Assembly: GCA_004292755.1 (NCBI GenBank)
Contig: RDXE01000060.1
Span: forward strand, 1-39,981
Direction of reading: 5' to 3'
Length of the DNA: 39,981 bases
Source: Alphaproteobacteria bacterium
GTDB taxonomy: Bacteria; Pseudomonadota; Alphaproteobacteria; Elsterales; Elsteraceae
Below, piece by piece: positions 1 through 7,369 of the stretch. Positions within the stretch are counted from its first letter, which is position 1; each line of letters begins with the position of its first letter. The notes under the pieces were generated by a model. That model was not told where the DNA came from. It saw only the letters and a program-made list of their open reading frames with translations, and did not search any database. The position numbers were made by a program, and so were the translations under genes.

Positions 1-453
1 GCTGTCACCACCTAGGCCACCACTCAACGTGTCAGCGACGAAACCACCGCGCAACACATCGTCACCGGCCCCGCCATCCATCCAATAGGCGCCGCTGGAA
101 GTAGCAGAGGTGTTTGAGGTCAAGTGGTCTGCTGCAGCACCTCCGGTGATCGACAGAGACACAGACGTAAATACATTGACAATCGCATAAAAGCCTTCAG
201 TGCCGCTAAGATCTTTTCCGGTGTTATCTGCCAATGTATACTGGGCGATGCCTGTGTTCAGGGTTGTCTTAGATAAGTCTAATGAGCCATTGGGTCGAAT
301 TATCTTGAGTTGATTACTATCAGATACGTTGCGATAGTTTCCGCCACCTTCATCAGCCATAACCTTCGGCGCGCCAGTCCAAGTTGCGACGGTAGCATTC
401 GGTGGATTCGAAGTATAAACTAGATTTTCAATGATAGCGGTGGTGTTCGCCAT
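1..453 (-). CDS. RTX-type calcium-binding repeat protein, N-terminal part (runs off window)
   Basis: The reverse strand is open from an ATG at 453 to the window edge (151 codons, no stop). The last 25 or so residues have the glycine/aspartate nonapeptide pattern of RTX proteins (GGAGDD, then LSGGLGGDS), a calcium-binding beta-roll typical of proteins exported by type I secretion. The preceding 120 residues are Thr/Ser/Asn-rich, contain no Cys and show no cleavable signal peptide, which fits type I export where the secretion signal is C-terminal. The DNA is visibly AT-richer than the genes that follow. No strong ribosome binding site is seen before the ATG. The catalytic or adhesive part, if any, lies outside the window, so substrate and role cannot be stated. 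Confidence 0.7.
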   Translation of the reverse strand, partial: MANTTAIIENLVYTSNPPNATVATWTGAPKVMADEGGGNYRNVSDSNQLKIIRPNGSLDLSKTTLNTGIAQYTLADNTGKDLSGTEGFYAIVNVFTSVSLSITGGAAADHLTSNTSATSSGAYWMDGGAGDDVLRGGFVADTLSGGLGGDS

Positions 454-862
454 GTCTAAACCCCAAAATAAGTTCGACTCAAGCTTGTTTGGCAGTCCAA
501 TTGATATAAATCATTGTCCTTGCCACGCGGCGCTTCAGTCGTTTGCTTGCGACGCGGCGGTGATACAGGAGGGATACGCGGTGCTCAAGCTACTTTTTGT
601 CTCAACTGCAATAGTTCACGGACATTCTATTTTGTAGCGCTTCGTGTCCCATCTGCCCCTGCGCGACCGCTTGATCGTCCCAATGCTGGGCCGCCAAAGC
701 CTTGTGTGTCGGGTACGACACGATTTCCGTCTGCCGGTGCGGTGACGGGATCATAGTCATCCATCGACTATCTCGATAGAACGCATCGATTTTCGCGGCT
801 CCCATCGCTAAACGCAATGAGACCCCTCATATCTCCGTCACACCCCAGCGATGGAGAGCGAG
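454..862. other. Intergenic region between divergent RTX and isocitrate dehydrogenase genes
   Basis: About 400 bases separate the two divergent starts. Small open frames here (for example 514-756 + and 602-817 -) have no recognisable motif and no ribosome binding site, so I do not call a gene. The right part holds the paired palindromes at 753-779. Promoters for both flanking genes presumably lie here, but I cannot assign -35/-10 boxes with confidence. Confidence 0.5.
753..779. promoter_or_regulatory. Overlapping inverted repeats, possible operator upstream of isocitrate dehydrogenase
   Basis: ATAGTC (753-758) and GACTAT (766-771) are perfect inverted arms with a 7-nt spacer. CTATC (768-772) and GATAG (775-779) form a second dyad sharing bases with the first. 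Both sit about 85-110 bases before the chosen start at 863. Dyads of ATAG/CTAT type resemble sites bound by LysR-type regulators, but no regulator is identified, so this is a candidate only. Confidence 0.25.
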
Positions 863-2286
863 ATGGCGACCCCGATCACAGTTGCGTACGGCGATGGCAT
901 TGGTCCGGAGATCATGGGTGCGACCCTGCGCATTCTGGCCGAAGCTGGCGCGCGCCTCGCACCAGAGGTGATTGAGATCGGGGAGCAAGTGTACAAGCGC
1001 GGCATCACCGCTGGCATTGAAGATGCCAGCTGGGACAGCTTGCGGCGCACTCAAGTGTTCCTGAAGGCGCCAATCACCACGCCGTCGGGCGGTGGGTACA
1101 AAAGCCTGAATGTCACCGTGCGCAAAACCATGGGCCTGTTCGCCAATGTTCGGCCCTGTGTCGCCTACCACCCGTTTGTCTGGATCTGGTGATCGTGCGG
1201 GAGAATGAAGAAGACCTTTACGCAGGGATCGAACATCGCCAGACCGATGATGTTGTCCAGTGCTTGAAGCTGATCAGCCGTCCGGGCTGCGAGCGGATCG
1301 CCCGTTATGCGTTCGAGTATGCACGGCGCAATGGACGCAAGAAGGTCACCTGCATGACCAAAGACAACATCATGAAGATGACCGACGGTCTGTTTCGCCG
1401 GGTCTTTGAGGAAATCGGCGCCGATTATCCCGAAATCACCAAGGATCACATGATCATCGACATCGGCACCGCCATGGTGGCCGACAAGCCGGGCAGCTTT
1501 GATGTGATTGTGACGCCCAATCTCTATGGCGACATCCTGTCGGACGTGGCAGCCCAAGTCACCGGCTCAGTCGGTTTGGGGGGCTCGGCCAACATCGGGG
1601 ACAGCATTGCGATGTTTGAGGCGATCCACGGCTCAGCCCCGATGATCGCAGGCAAGGGCATCGCCAACCCCTCGGGCCTGCTGCTGGCCGCGGTGATGAT
1701 GCTGGTCCACATCCGTCAACCAGAGGCGGCAACAGCGGTGCACAATGCGTGGCTGCGCACGATCGAGGATGGCATCCACACCGCCGACATTGCCAGCGCC
1801 CGCACGGTCCGGAAAGTCGGCACCGATGGGTTTGCCGCCGCTGTGATCGACCGGCTGGGCCAATCACCGGTCCGCTTGAGCCCGGTGGCCTACGCCAACC
1901 CGCCGGAAGTGTCAAACCACGCACAGATCAGGCTGCCACGGCGCAAGGCCGCCAAGGCAATGGTTGGCGTCGATTTGTTCTTCCATTGGGATGAGGGTGC
2001 AGGCGATCTGGCGCAACGCATCAACACAGTCACCAACGGCGCCTTGACGCTGCAGATGATCACCAATCGCGGCGTCAAGGTGTGGCCGAACGGCGCCCCG
2101 GAAACCTTCTGCACCGACCACTGGCGCGCCCGCTTCCTCGACAGCAACGGCGATGGTGCCGTCACCCATCCGGAGATCATCGACCTGTTGCGGCGCGTGA
2201 CCGAAGGCGGGCTGGATGTGGTGAAGTCAGAGGCTCTGTGCACCTTCGACGGCCAGCCCGGCTATTCCCTGGGCCAGGGTCAGTAA
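863..2286 (+). pseudogene. icd: Isocitrate dehydrogenase (long, rickettsial/Thermus type), interrupted by a frameshift
   Basis: Isocitrate dehydrogenase oxidatively decarboxylates isocitrate to 2-oxoglutarate in the TCA cycle. The first frame (863-1192) has the GDGIGPEI start and the substrate-binding stretch SLNVTVRK; it stops at TGA 1190-1192 just after YHPFV. The second frame (from GTG 1189 to 2286) resumes with IVRENEEDLYAGIEHR and has the family signature NLYGDILSD, the cofactor loop IHGSAPMIAG and the long C-terminal extension of about 110 residues. Family members read through YHPFV into about six residues (ETKHPG-like) before LDLVIVREN; these are missing here and the frame changes, as expected for a 19-nt deletion. 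Where E. coli IDH has Lys344-Tyr345 for NADP, Met-Ile is seen, so cofactor preference is unclear. ATG 863 is preferred over 851 because GGAGAG sits just before it. Sequencing error is the main alternative to a true pseudogene. Confidence 0.85.
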
Positions 2287-2308
2287 CCCGTCACTCGCCC
2301 GCAGAACA

Positions 2309-2337
2309 GCGACCCGCCGTCTGGCTTGGCGGGTCGC
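2309..2337. terminator. Perfect 10-bp stem hairpin between converging genes
   Basis: GCGACCCGCC (2309-2318) and GGCGGGTCGC (2328-2337) form a perfect 10-bp stem with a 9-nt loop. It lies 22 bases after the isocitrate dehydrogenase stop and 21 bases beyond the stop of the converging DUF2244 gene. There is no clear U-tract on either side, so it could act as a bidirectional or Rho-assisted terminator or a 3' stabilising hairpin. Confidence 0.6.
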
Positions 2338-2358
2338 CCCTGCCCCGGTCTGCCACAC

Positions 2359-2862
2359 TCACGGCGCCTGCACGGCTGCCAACGCCTGCTGCAACTGCCC
2401 AGCAATCTCTTCACGCTGGGATGGACCCAGGAACCGACCGATTTCAATCTGGCGGCCATGGCTGGTGAGCAGCAGCCGGTGACGGCGGCCAGAGCCCTGG
2501 ACCAACCGGACCTTCAGCCAATAGGGCTGCAACACTTCCACCCGCGGGGCGTGACCCGGCTCGATCCGCTCGATGGTGAGGGCAGAGCGGGTAAGCGCCA
2601 AGCGCTCCCGCCGGGCCGCGCGGCGGTTGATTTCCCGCAAGGCGAAGGCCAGCAGCACCACATCCACCCCTAGGAACCCAACCACTGGCCAAGCGCCAAT
2701 GGCAACAAACACGCCACTGGCCACCAGAGTTGGAATCGCCACCAGCGCCAGCACCGACCACCGCGCCCGTGGCGACAGAGGTTGCGGGGGTGCAAGCTCC
2801 GCTTGAAACAGCGGTGCTGCAGGTGCGGGGTCGTGCCAAGCACTGGAGTCGCGCGGGGACAT
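2359..2862 (-). CDS. DUF2244 family integral membrane protein
   Basis: This 167-residue protein has a short polar N-terminus with several prolines, then two adjacent hydrophobic segments (about residues 36-52 and 55-72: LALVAIPTLVASGVFVAIGA and VVGFLGVDVVLLAF), followed by a soluble domain of about 95 residues rich in Arg/Leu (RSALTIERI, LLLTSHGRQIEIG). Two membrane spans plus a cytoplasmic beta-rich domain is the DUF2244 layout. The gene is divergent from nth, 66 bp away, a pairing common in alphaproteobacteria. ATG 2862 is chosen because the frame stays open upstream, antisense to nth, without family-like sequence. The biochemical function of the family is unknown to me. Confidence 0.8.
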   Translation of the reverse strand: MSPRDSSAWHDPAPAAPLFQAELAPPQPLSPRARWSVLALVAIPTLVASGVFVAIGAWPVVGFLGVDVVLLAFALREINRRAARRERLALTRSALTIERIEPGHAPRVEVLQPYWLKVRLVQGSGRRHRLLLTSHGRQIEIGRFLGPSQREEIAGQLQQALAAVQAP

Positions 2863-2928
2863 GGCACCTGATATTGATCCGCACCAGCAATTCGGCAAAT
2901 ACCAGATTTTACCCAGGAGCCCTGATTG

Positions 2929-3585
2929 ATGCCTGCCCGGCGGATGAAAGCCCAGCACATCGTGCCGTTTTTCGAGGCCTTGGCGGCCGAGCGCCCGGAT
3001 CCACGCACGGAGTTGGAGTATCACGACCCCTTCACCCTGCTGGTCGCCGTGGTGCTGTCGGCGCAGGCAACTGATGTCGGGGTCAACAAGGCAACGCGGG
3101 GCTTGTTCGCGGCAGCCCGCACCCCCGCCGCGATGGTGGCCCTTGGGGTGGAGGGCATCGCCCAGCACATCCGCACCATCGGGCTGTGGCAGGCCAAGGC
3201 GAAGCATGTCGCCGCGCTGTCGGCCCTGTTGATCGAAAAGCATGGGGGCGAGGTGCCGGCCGAACGGGACGCGCTGGAAGCGCTGCCTGGGGTTGGCCGC
3301 AAGACTGCAAATGTGGTGCTGAACGAGGCCTTTGGGCAGCCGACCATCGCCGTCGACACCCACATCTTCCGGGTCAGCAACCGCACTGGCCTTGCCGCCG
3401 GGACCACGGTTCTGGCGGTTGAGCGCCTGCTGGAGGACCGCGTGCCCAGCCGCTTCAAGCAAGGCGCCCATCACTGGCTGATCCTACATGGCCGCTACAC
3501 CTGCATCGCCCGCAAGCCACGCTGCGCTGTCTGTCGGGTCCATGCGTTTTGTACATATCAGGATAAGACCGCCGCAGCCGACTGA
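2929..3585 (+). CDS. nth: Endonuclease III (DNA glycosylase/AP lyase)
   Basis: This enzyme removes oxidised pyrimidines from DNA and cleaves the abasic site by beta-elimination, starting base excision repair. In the 218-residue protein the helix-hairpin-helix LPGVGRKTANVV is at about 119-130 with the catalytic Lys at 125; the catalytic Asp is at 143 in VDTHIFRVSNR. The C-terminal [4Fe-4S] ligands are C192, C199, C202 and C208 (spacing C-x6-C-x2-C-x5-C). Length is normal for the family. AGGAG at 2915-2919 is 9 nt before ATG 2929, which favours this start over the in-frame TTG at 2926. The gene is complete with no missing key residue. Confidence 0.97.
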   Translation: MPARRMKAQHIVPFFEALAAERPDPRTELEYHDPFTLLVAVVLSAQATDVGVNKATRGLFAAARTPAAMVALGVEGIAQHIRTIGLWQAKAKHVAALSALLIEKHGGEVPAERDALEALPGVGRKTANVVLNEAFGQPTIAVDTHIFRVSNRTGLAAGTTVLAVERLLEDRVPSRFKQGAHHWLILHGRYTCIARKPRCAVCRVHAFCTYQDKTAAAD

Positions 3586-3615
3586 GCCCAGTGAGACGTG
3601 CGAACGGCGATTGCC

Positions 3616-3634
3616 GCCGCCCTGCGAAGGCGGC
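3616..3634 (+). terminator. Short GC-rich hairpin downstream of nth
   Basis: GCCGCC (3616-3621) and GGCGGC (3629-3634) form a 6-bp stem with a 7-nt loop, 30 bases after the nth stop. No U-tract follows, so termination is only a possibility; the hairpin may instead be part of the leader of the following peptidase gene. Confidence 0.3.
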
Positions 3635-3708
3635 ACTCTGCCAACACTTATCGATTGTGGTTTGGCTGGTGCGCGCCGACGCTACGGCGCTGATGATGGG
3701 GGATCACT

Positions 3709-4830
3709 ATGGCAGACATTATCACCGCAGCGGCCGAGCGCTGGTCTGCCGATTACGCCACGGCTCGGCGTCGGTTCCTGGCAAGTGCTGAGGCAGTGGG
3801 CGCCCGGTTGACCAGCCACAGCAATCCTCTGACTGGACCGCTGGGGGAGGCCCTTGCGACCGATGTTGCGAGTTTCGGTGATCCCGCCGCCCCGCGCGTG
3901 TTGGTGATGATCTCCGCCACCCATGGGGTGGAGGGGTTTTGCGGCTCCATGTGCCAACTGGATTGGCTGGAGGAAGGGGGCCCTGCCCAGCTGCCGCCCA
4001 ATATCCGCGCCGTGGTGATCCATGCGATCAACCCGCACGGCTTTGCGTGGCAGCGCCGGGTGACCGAGGAGGGGGTGGACCTCAACCGCAACTTCGTCGA
4101 CTTCGCTGCCCCGCTTCCCGCCAACCCACTCTATGCCGAGGTTGCCGATGCGGCACTGCCAGCCACCTGGACCGAAGCAGGGCCACCAGCCGATGATCCG
4201 CTGGCCTTGCTGTCCCAGCAGCTGGGCCGCGGACCCGTGGTGGCGGGGACAGTGGGTGGTCAATACACCCATCCCGATGGGCTGTTCTTCGGCGGCCACA
4301 GCCCAACCTGGGCGCGCCAGACGTTGGAGGCGGTGATTGCCGACCATGGCCTGGCAGATGCTGGCGTGGTTGGTGTCATCGACTACCACACCGGCATGGG
4401 TCAGTACGGCTATGGCGAGTTGATGATCAAGGGGCAACCGGGCCAGTCCAGCTTTGATCGCGCGATGCGCTGGTATGGTCCATCGGTGGCGCAGATGGGG
4501 ATCGTGACACCCGATGCCGCACCGCGCACGGGCTTGATCTGGCAGGGGTTTGAGGCGGCGTGCGCCGACCGCGCGACCTTCGCCACGCTGGAGTATGGCA
4601 CTTACCACACGGATCCAACGGTGCTGAATGCCTTGCGCGGCGACCACTGGCTGGCGCGCGCCTGCAGTCAGGGGCTGCTGGACCTCACCGCCCCCCTCGC
4701 CCAGGCGATCAAGGCAAGCTTGCGCGAGGCCTTCTTCCCCGATCACCCGTCCTGGCGGGAGTTGGTGCTGTTTCGCTCCCGCCAAGTGCAACGCATGACG
4801 CTGGCAGGTCTAGCTGCTGAGAGAGTCTAA
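3709..4830 (+). CDS. M14-type metallopeptidase, DUF2817 family (first of two adjacent paralogues)
   Basis: This 373-residue protein belongs to the DUF2817/M14 zinc carboxypeptidase-like family. Candidate zinc ligands are H72 and E75 (in ATHGVEGF) and H227 (in IDYHTGMGQ); E295 (in TLEYGTY) is the likely catalytic base, giving the usual HxxE...H...E order of M14 enzymes. The block DLNRNFVDF at about 124-132 is also conserved in the family. There is no signal peptide, so it should act in the cytoplasm, perhaps on peptides or an amide-linked metabolite; the substrate is unknown. ATG 3709 follows GGGGGATC. The next paralogue starts only 2 bp after this stop, so co-transcription is likely. Confidence 0.85.
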   Translation: MADIITAAAERWSADYATARRRFLASAEAVGARLTSHSNPLTGPLGEALATDVASFGDPAAPRVLVMISATHGVEGFCGSMCQLDWLEEGGPAQLPPNIRAVVIHAINPHGFAWQRRVTEEGVDLNRNFVDFAAPLPANPLYAEVADAALPATWTEAGPPADDPLALLSQQLGRGPVVAGTVGGQYTHPDGLFFGGHSPTWARQTLEAVIADHGLADAGVVGVIDYHTGMGQYGYGELMIKGQPGQSSFDRAMRWYGPSVAQMGIVTPDAAPRTGLIWQGFEAACADRATFATLEYGTYHTDPTVLNALRGDHWLARACSQGLLDLTAPLAQAIKASLREAFFPDHPSWRELVLFRSRQVQRMTLAGLAAERV

Positions 4831-4832
4831 CG

Positions 4833-5933
4833 ATGATGGACGCGACGACTGCTGCCGCGACTGTATTCTCCACCAGCTATGAGGAGGCGCGCAGCCGGTT
4901 CCTGGATGCGGCCCACAAAGCGGGTGCCGGATTGGAGCGGTTTGACAACCCGAATCCTGGCCCCACGGGTGGCACCCTGTCCACGGATACAGCCTTTGTC
5001 GGCGATCCTGACGCGCCCTGCCTGCTGGTCATCACCTCTGCCTGCCATGGCGTCGAAGGCTTCACCGGCTCCGGCGCCCAACTGGATTGGTTGCTGGGCG
5101 ACCGCCGCCTACCCGATGGCGTCGCGATGCTGCTGGTTCACGCGATCAACCCGCACGGCTTCGCCTGGCACCGCCGCGTGACGGAGGAAGGGTGCGACCT
5201 CAACCGCAACTTCGTCGATTTCTCCAAGCCGCTGCCAGAAAACCCGCTCTATGACGAGATCGCCGACGCGATTGTGCCGCGCGCCTGGACGGGTCCCGAC
5301 CGCGACGCGGCCGACGCTGTCCTGGCCGACGCCATCGCCCGCCATGGGCTGAATGCAGTGATGGCGGCCATGGCGAGTGGCCAGCATCGTCACCCCACCG
5401 GCATCTTCTATGGCGGTATTGCACCGACATGGTCGCGCCAGACCTTTGAGACGATCCGCGACCGTCACGCCTTTGGTGCGCGCCGCCATGTCTGTCATAT
5501 CGACATCCACACGGGCCTTGGTCAGTTCGGTCATGGGGAGTTGATCACCCTCCACCCGCCGGACTCCGGTGGTGTGGAGCGCGCGGTTGCCTGGTGGGGG
5601 CCGAGTTGCGCGCCGATGGGTGGTGCTGGCTCCGTCGCTACCCCGCGCACCGGTTTGATGCCCGACGCGGTGGAGGCCGTGGCGTCTGGACGTTACACCT
5701 TCGGCGCCCTGGAGTTTGGAACCCATCCGAGTGTCCGCGGTCGGTTGGCGCTGCGGGCCGACCACTGGCTGCACGCCCACAGCGGCCTGCCCTGGGACCA
5801 CCCAACAGCCGAGGCGATTCGGGCGGAGCTGACGGAGTTCTTCTTCCCCGTTGATCCAAGCTGGCGGGAATTGGTGGTGTTTCGCACCCGGCAGGTGATC
5901 GGCCGGGCTTTGGCGGGCCTCACGCAGGTGTGA
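4833..5933 (+). CDS. M14-type metallopeptidase, DUF2817 family (second paralogue)
   Basis: This 366-residue protein is a clear paralogue of the preceding one. Blocks line up in order: SACHGVEGF (zinc His/Glu), HAINPHGFAW, RRVTEEG followed by DLNRNFVDF, HPTGIFYGG, DIHTGLGQFGHGEL (zinc His) and ALEFGTH (catalytic Glu). Both end with the same PSWRELV..R.RQV pattern. All the expected M14 metal and catalytic residues are kept, so neither copy looks inactive. Many substitutions separate the two copies, so the duplication is not recent and they may act on different substrates. It starts at ATG 4833 (a second in-frame ATG follows at once) and its stop is 4 bp from the AraC-type regulator, suggesting a three-gene operon. 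Confidence 0.85.
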   Translation: MMDATTAAATVFSTSYEEARSRFLDAAHKAGAGLERFDNPNPGPTGGTLSTDTAFVGDPDAPCLLVITSACHGVEGFTGSGAQLDWLLGDRRLPDGVAMLLVHAINPHGFAWHRRVTEEGCDLNRNFVDFSKPLPENPLYDEIADAIVPRAWTGPDRDAADAVLADAIARHGLNAVMAAMASGQHRHPTGIFYGGIAPTWSRQTFETIRDRHAFGARRHVCHIDIHTGLGQFGHGELITLHPPDSGGVERAVAWWGPSCAPMGGAGSVATPRTGLMPDAVEAVASGRYTFGALEFGTHPSVRGRLALRADHWLHAHSGLPWDHPTAEAIRAELTEFFFPVDPSWRELVVFRTRQVIGRALAGLTQV

Positions 5934-5937
5934 TGCC

Positions 5938-7029
5938 ATGCTGGGTGCTGAGGCGACGCTGTCGGGCCCCACTCTGACCGTCGATCTTGGTGCCGTGGCA
6001 GCGACGGACCGGGTGGACCATTGGCGGGCCTTGCTGCGCCCGCTGGTCGATGTGCAGGAAATCGCGGGGGACAGCGGGCGCCTCTATGGTCGGCTCACCA
6101 TCGGGCAGATCGGCGATGGGCTGCTGGGCACGCTGGCCGGTTCGGCTCAAACGCTGGGCCGAAGCCGCAGCGACATTGCAGCCGGGATCAAGGACATCGC
6201 TCTGGTCCAGTTGCTGATCGACGGCACCGTCGCCGGAACCTGCGATGGCCGCAGCCTGAAGGCAATGGCCGGGGACGTGGTGCTGACTGATCTTGCCCGC
6301 CCCTTCGCGCTCAGCGCCTCCGGCTTTACCATGGTCGTACTGGCCGTTGGACGGGACCGGCTGCTGCGGGCCTTGGGCGATGGTGACTTGCATGGTCGCG
6401 TGCTGCCTGCCACTGCGCCGGGCATCGATCTGGTCGCTATGCATCTGACGGCGCTGGCCCGGCGGCGCGATCCCCCTGCGGAACCCCTGGGCACTGCGGC
6501 CGTGGAGGCGGTGCTGGTCCTGCTGTCGGGGGCCTATCGGCTGGTGGTCGGAGGGGGCGATCCCGTGCGCGGCGCCATTGCACTCGCCAGCCGTCAGGCC
6601 GTGGTGGAGATGATTGAAGGCGCGCTCGATGAACCCGATCTGACCCCCGACTGGGTGGCCCGCCGAACCCGGCTATCTCGCTCCACGCTTTATCGCCTGT
6701 TCGAAGCCGATGGTGGTGTTGCTGCCTTCATCCGTGACCGCCGTCTGGATCGATGTTTTGCCGAGATCGCCCAGCCCGGTGCCCGGGCCGCAGGCATTGG
6801 GGAAATCGCCTACCGGTCTGGATTCGTCTCGGAAGCGCATTTTTCCCGCGCCTTTCGCCGCCGGTTCGGGGTTCCACCCAGCGATGTTCGCCGGATGGGT
6901 GGACAGCGGGAGGAGGGGGAGGCCGCACCCGCTCCACGGTCTGCCGCAGAACGCTTGGCCTCCTGGGTTGCGGGACTTTCGGTCAAGTCTATTGGGACGC
7001 CCAGTCAAACACATCGCCGCAAGCCGTGA
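5938..7029 (+). CDS. AraC-family transcriptional regulator
   Basis: The protein has 363 residues. The N-terminal 200 or so residues resemble the AraC-binding-like sensor domain (RLTIGQIGDG, LVQLLIDGTVAG, GDVVLTDLARP). The C-terminal third, about 225-325, is a two-helix-turn-helix AraC DNA-binding domain, with LTPDWVARRTRLSRSTLYRLF for the first unit and the family signature IGEIAYRSGFVSEAHFSRAFRRRFGVPPSD for the second, given here as pattern rather than identity. A low-complexity tail of about 40 residues follows. It sits 4 bp after the second peptidase gene, so it probably controls that operon or its own expression. The inducer cannot be read from sequence. Confidence 0.9.
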   Translation: MLGAEATLSGPTLTVDLGAVAATDRVDHWRALLRPLVDVQEIAGDSGRLYGRLTIGQIGDGLLGTLAGSAQTLGRSRSDIAAGIKDIALVQLLIDGTVAGTCDGRSLKAMAGDVVLTDLARPFALSASGFTMVVLAVGRDRLLRALGDGDLHGRVLPATAPGIDLVAMHLTALARRRDPPAEPLGTAAVEAVLVLLSGAYRLVVGGGDPVRGAIALASRQAVVEMIEGALDEPDLTPDWVARRTRLSRSTLYRLFEADGGVAAFIRDRRLDRCFAEIAQPGARAAGIGEIAYRSGFVSEAHFSRAFRRRFGVPPSDVRRMGGQREEGEAAPAPRSAAERLASWVAGLSVKSIGTPSQTHRRKP

Positions 7030-7369
7030 TACCCAAGGCCTGCGCGGGACGTCGAAACCAACCCACCACGGGTGGTTGAAACCGACACCTCCCCAGCTGG
7101 TGCTGCATCCTGCCTGATTGCCAGCATCAGCGTCATGTCAAGGTTCCTCCGGTGGCGGCCGGACTAATCTTGATGGGAATCCCGCCCCGGCGCCGGCCGT
7201 CGTTGATCGTCCCACACCCAACGACGGCCGGCAGCCCCTTCACGGGCAAACCAACCTGCCGGTTGAAACGCGTCGCCGTGTGAGCGCAAACCATCCCAAT
7301 CGGATCAGACTGGGCTGGGTGAGCGAAGGCGACCGTAAGCCGCCCTCGTCTGCCCTCCCCTGTGTGCGA
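7030..7369. other. Long hairpin-rich gap between converging genes
   Basis: About 340 bases lie between the 3' ends of the AraC gene (+) and the PmbA-like gene (-), unusually long for a convergent junction where no promoter is needed. I see three hairpins: 7059-7078 (CAACCCACC with GGTGGTTG, one bulged C), 7192-7232 (14-bp perfect stem) and 7252-7265 (CAACC-TGCC-GGTTG). The 9-mer GGTTGAAAC occurs after both CAACC-type stems. Open frames across it (for example 7118-7693 +) have no motif. It may encode a structured RNA, or only terminators; I cannot match it to a known RNA family. Confidence 0.45.
7192..7232. repeat. Perfect 14-bp inverted repeat
   Basis: GCCGGCCGTCGTTG (7192-7205) is exactly complementary to CAACGACGGCCGGC (7219-7232), with a 13-nt spacer. 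CCCG upstream (7181-7184) and CGGG downstream (7242-7245) could extend pairing after internal loops. No U-run follows on either strand, so a classic intrinsic terminator is unlikely on both. Confidence 0.75.

Noticed and set aside
471-500. tRNA T-arm-like GTTCGACTC
   Set aside because: No acceptor, D-arm or anticodon stems could be paired around it.
1186-1195. Programmed frameshift or coupled two-subunit isocitrate dehydrogenase
   Set aside because: The GTGA overlap would allow restart, but about six conserved residues between the halves are missing and no slippery sequence is seen; a deletion explains it better.
3682-4791. 369-codon minus-strand open frame
   Set aside because: Antisense to the first M14 peptidase; the composition (many His, Gln and Arg) is typical of shadow frames.
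7140-7245. Cobalamin-type riboswitch in the hairpin-rich gap
   Set aside because: A GGGAAT-like stretch recalled the family, but the conserved core boxes are absent and the element would not precede a gene start on either strand.
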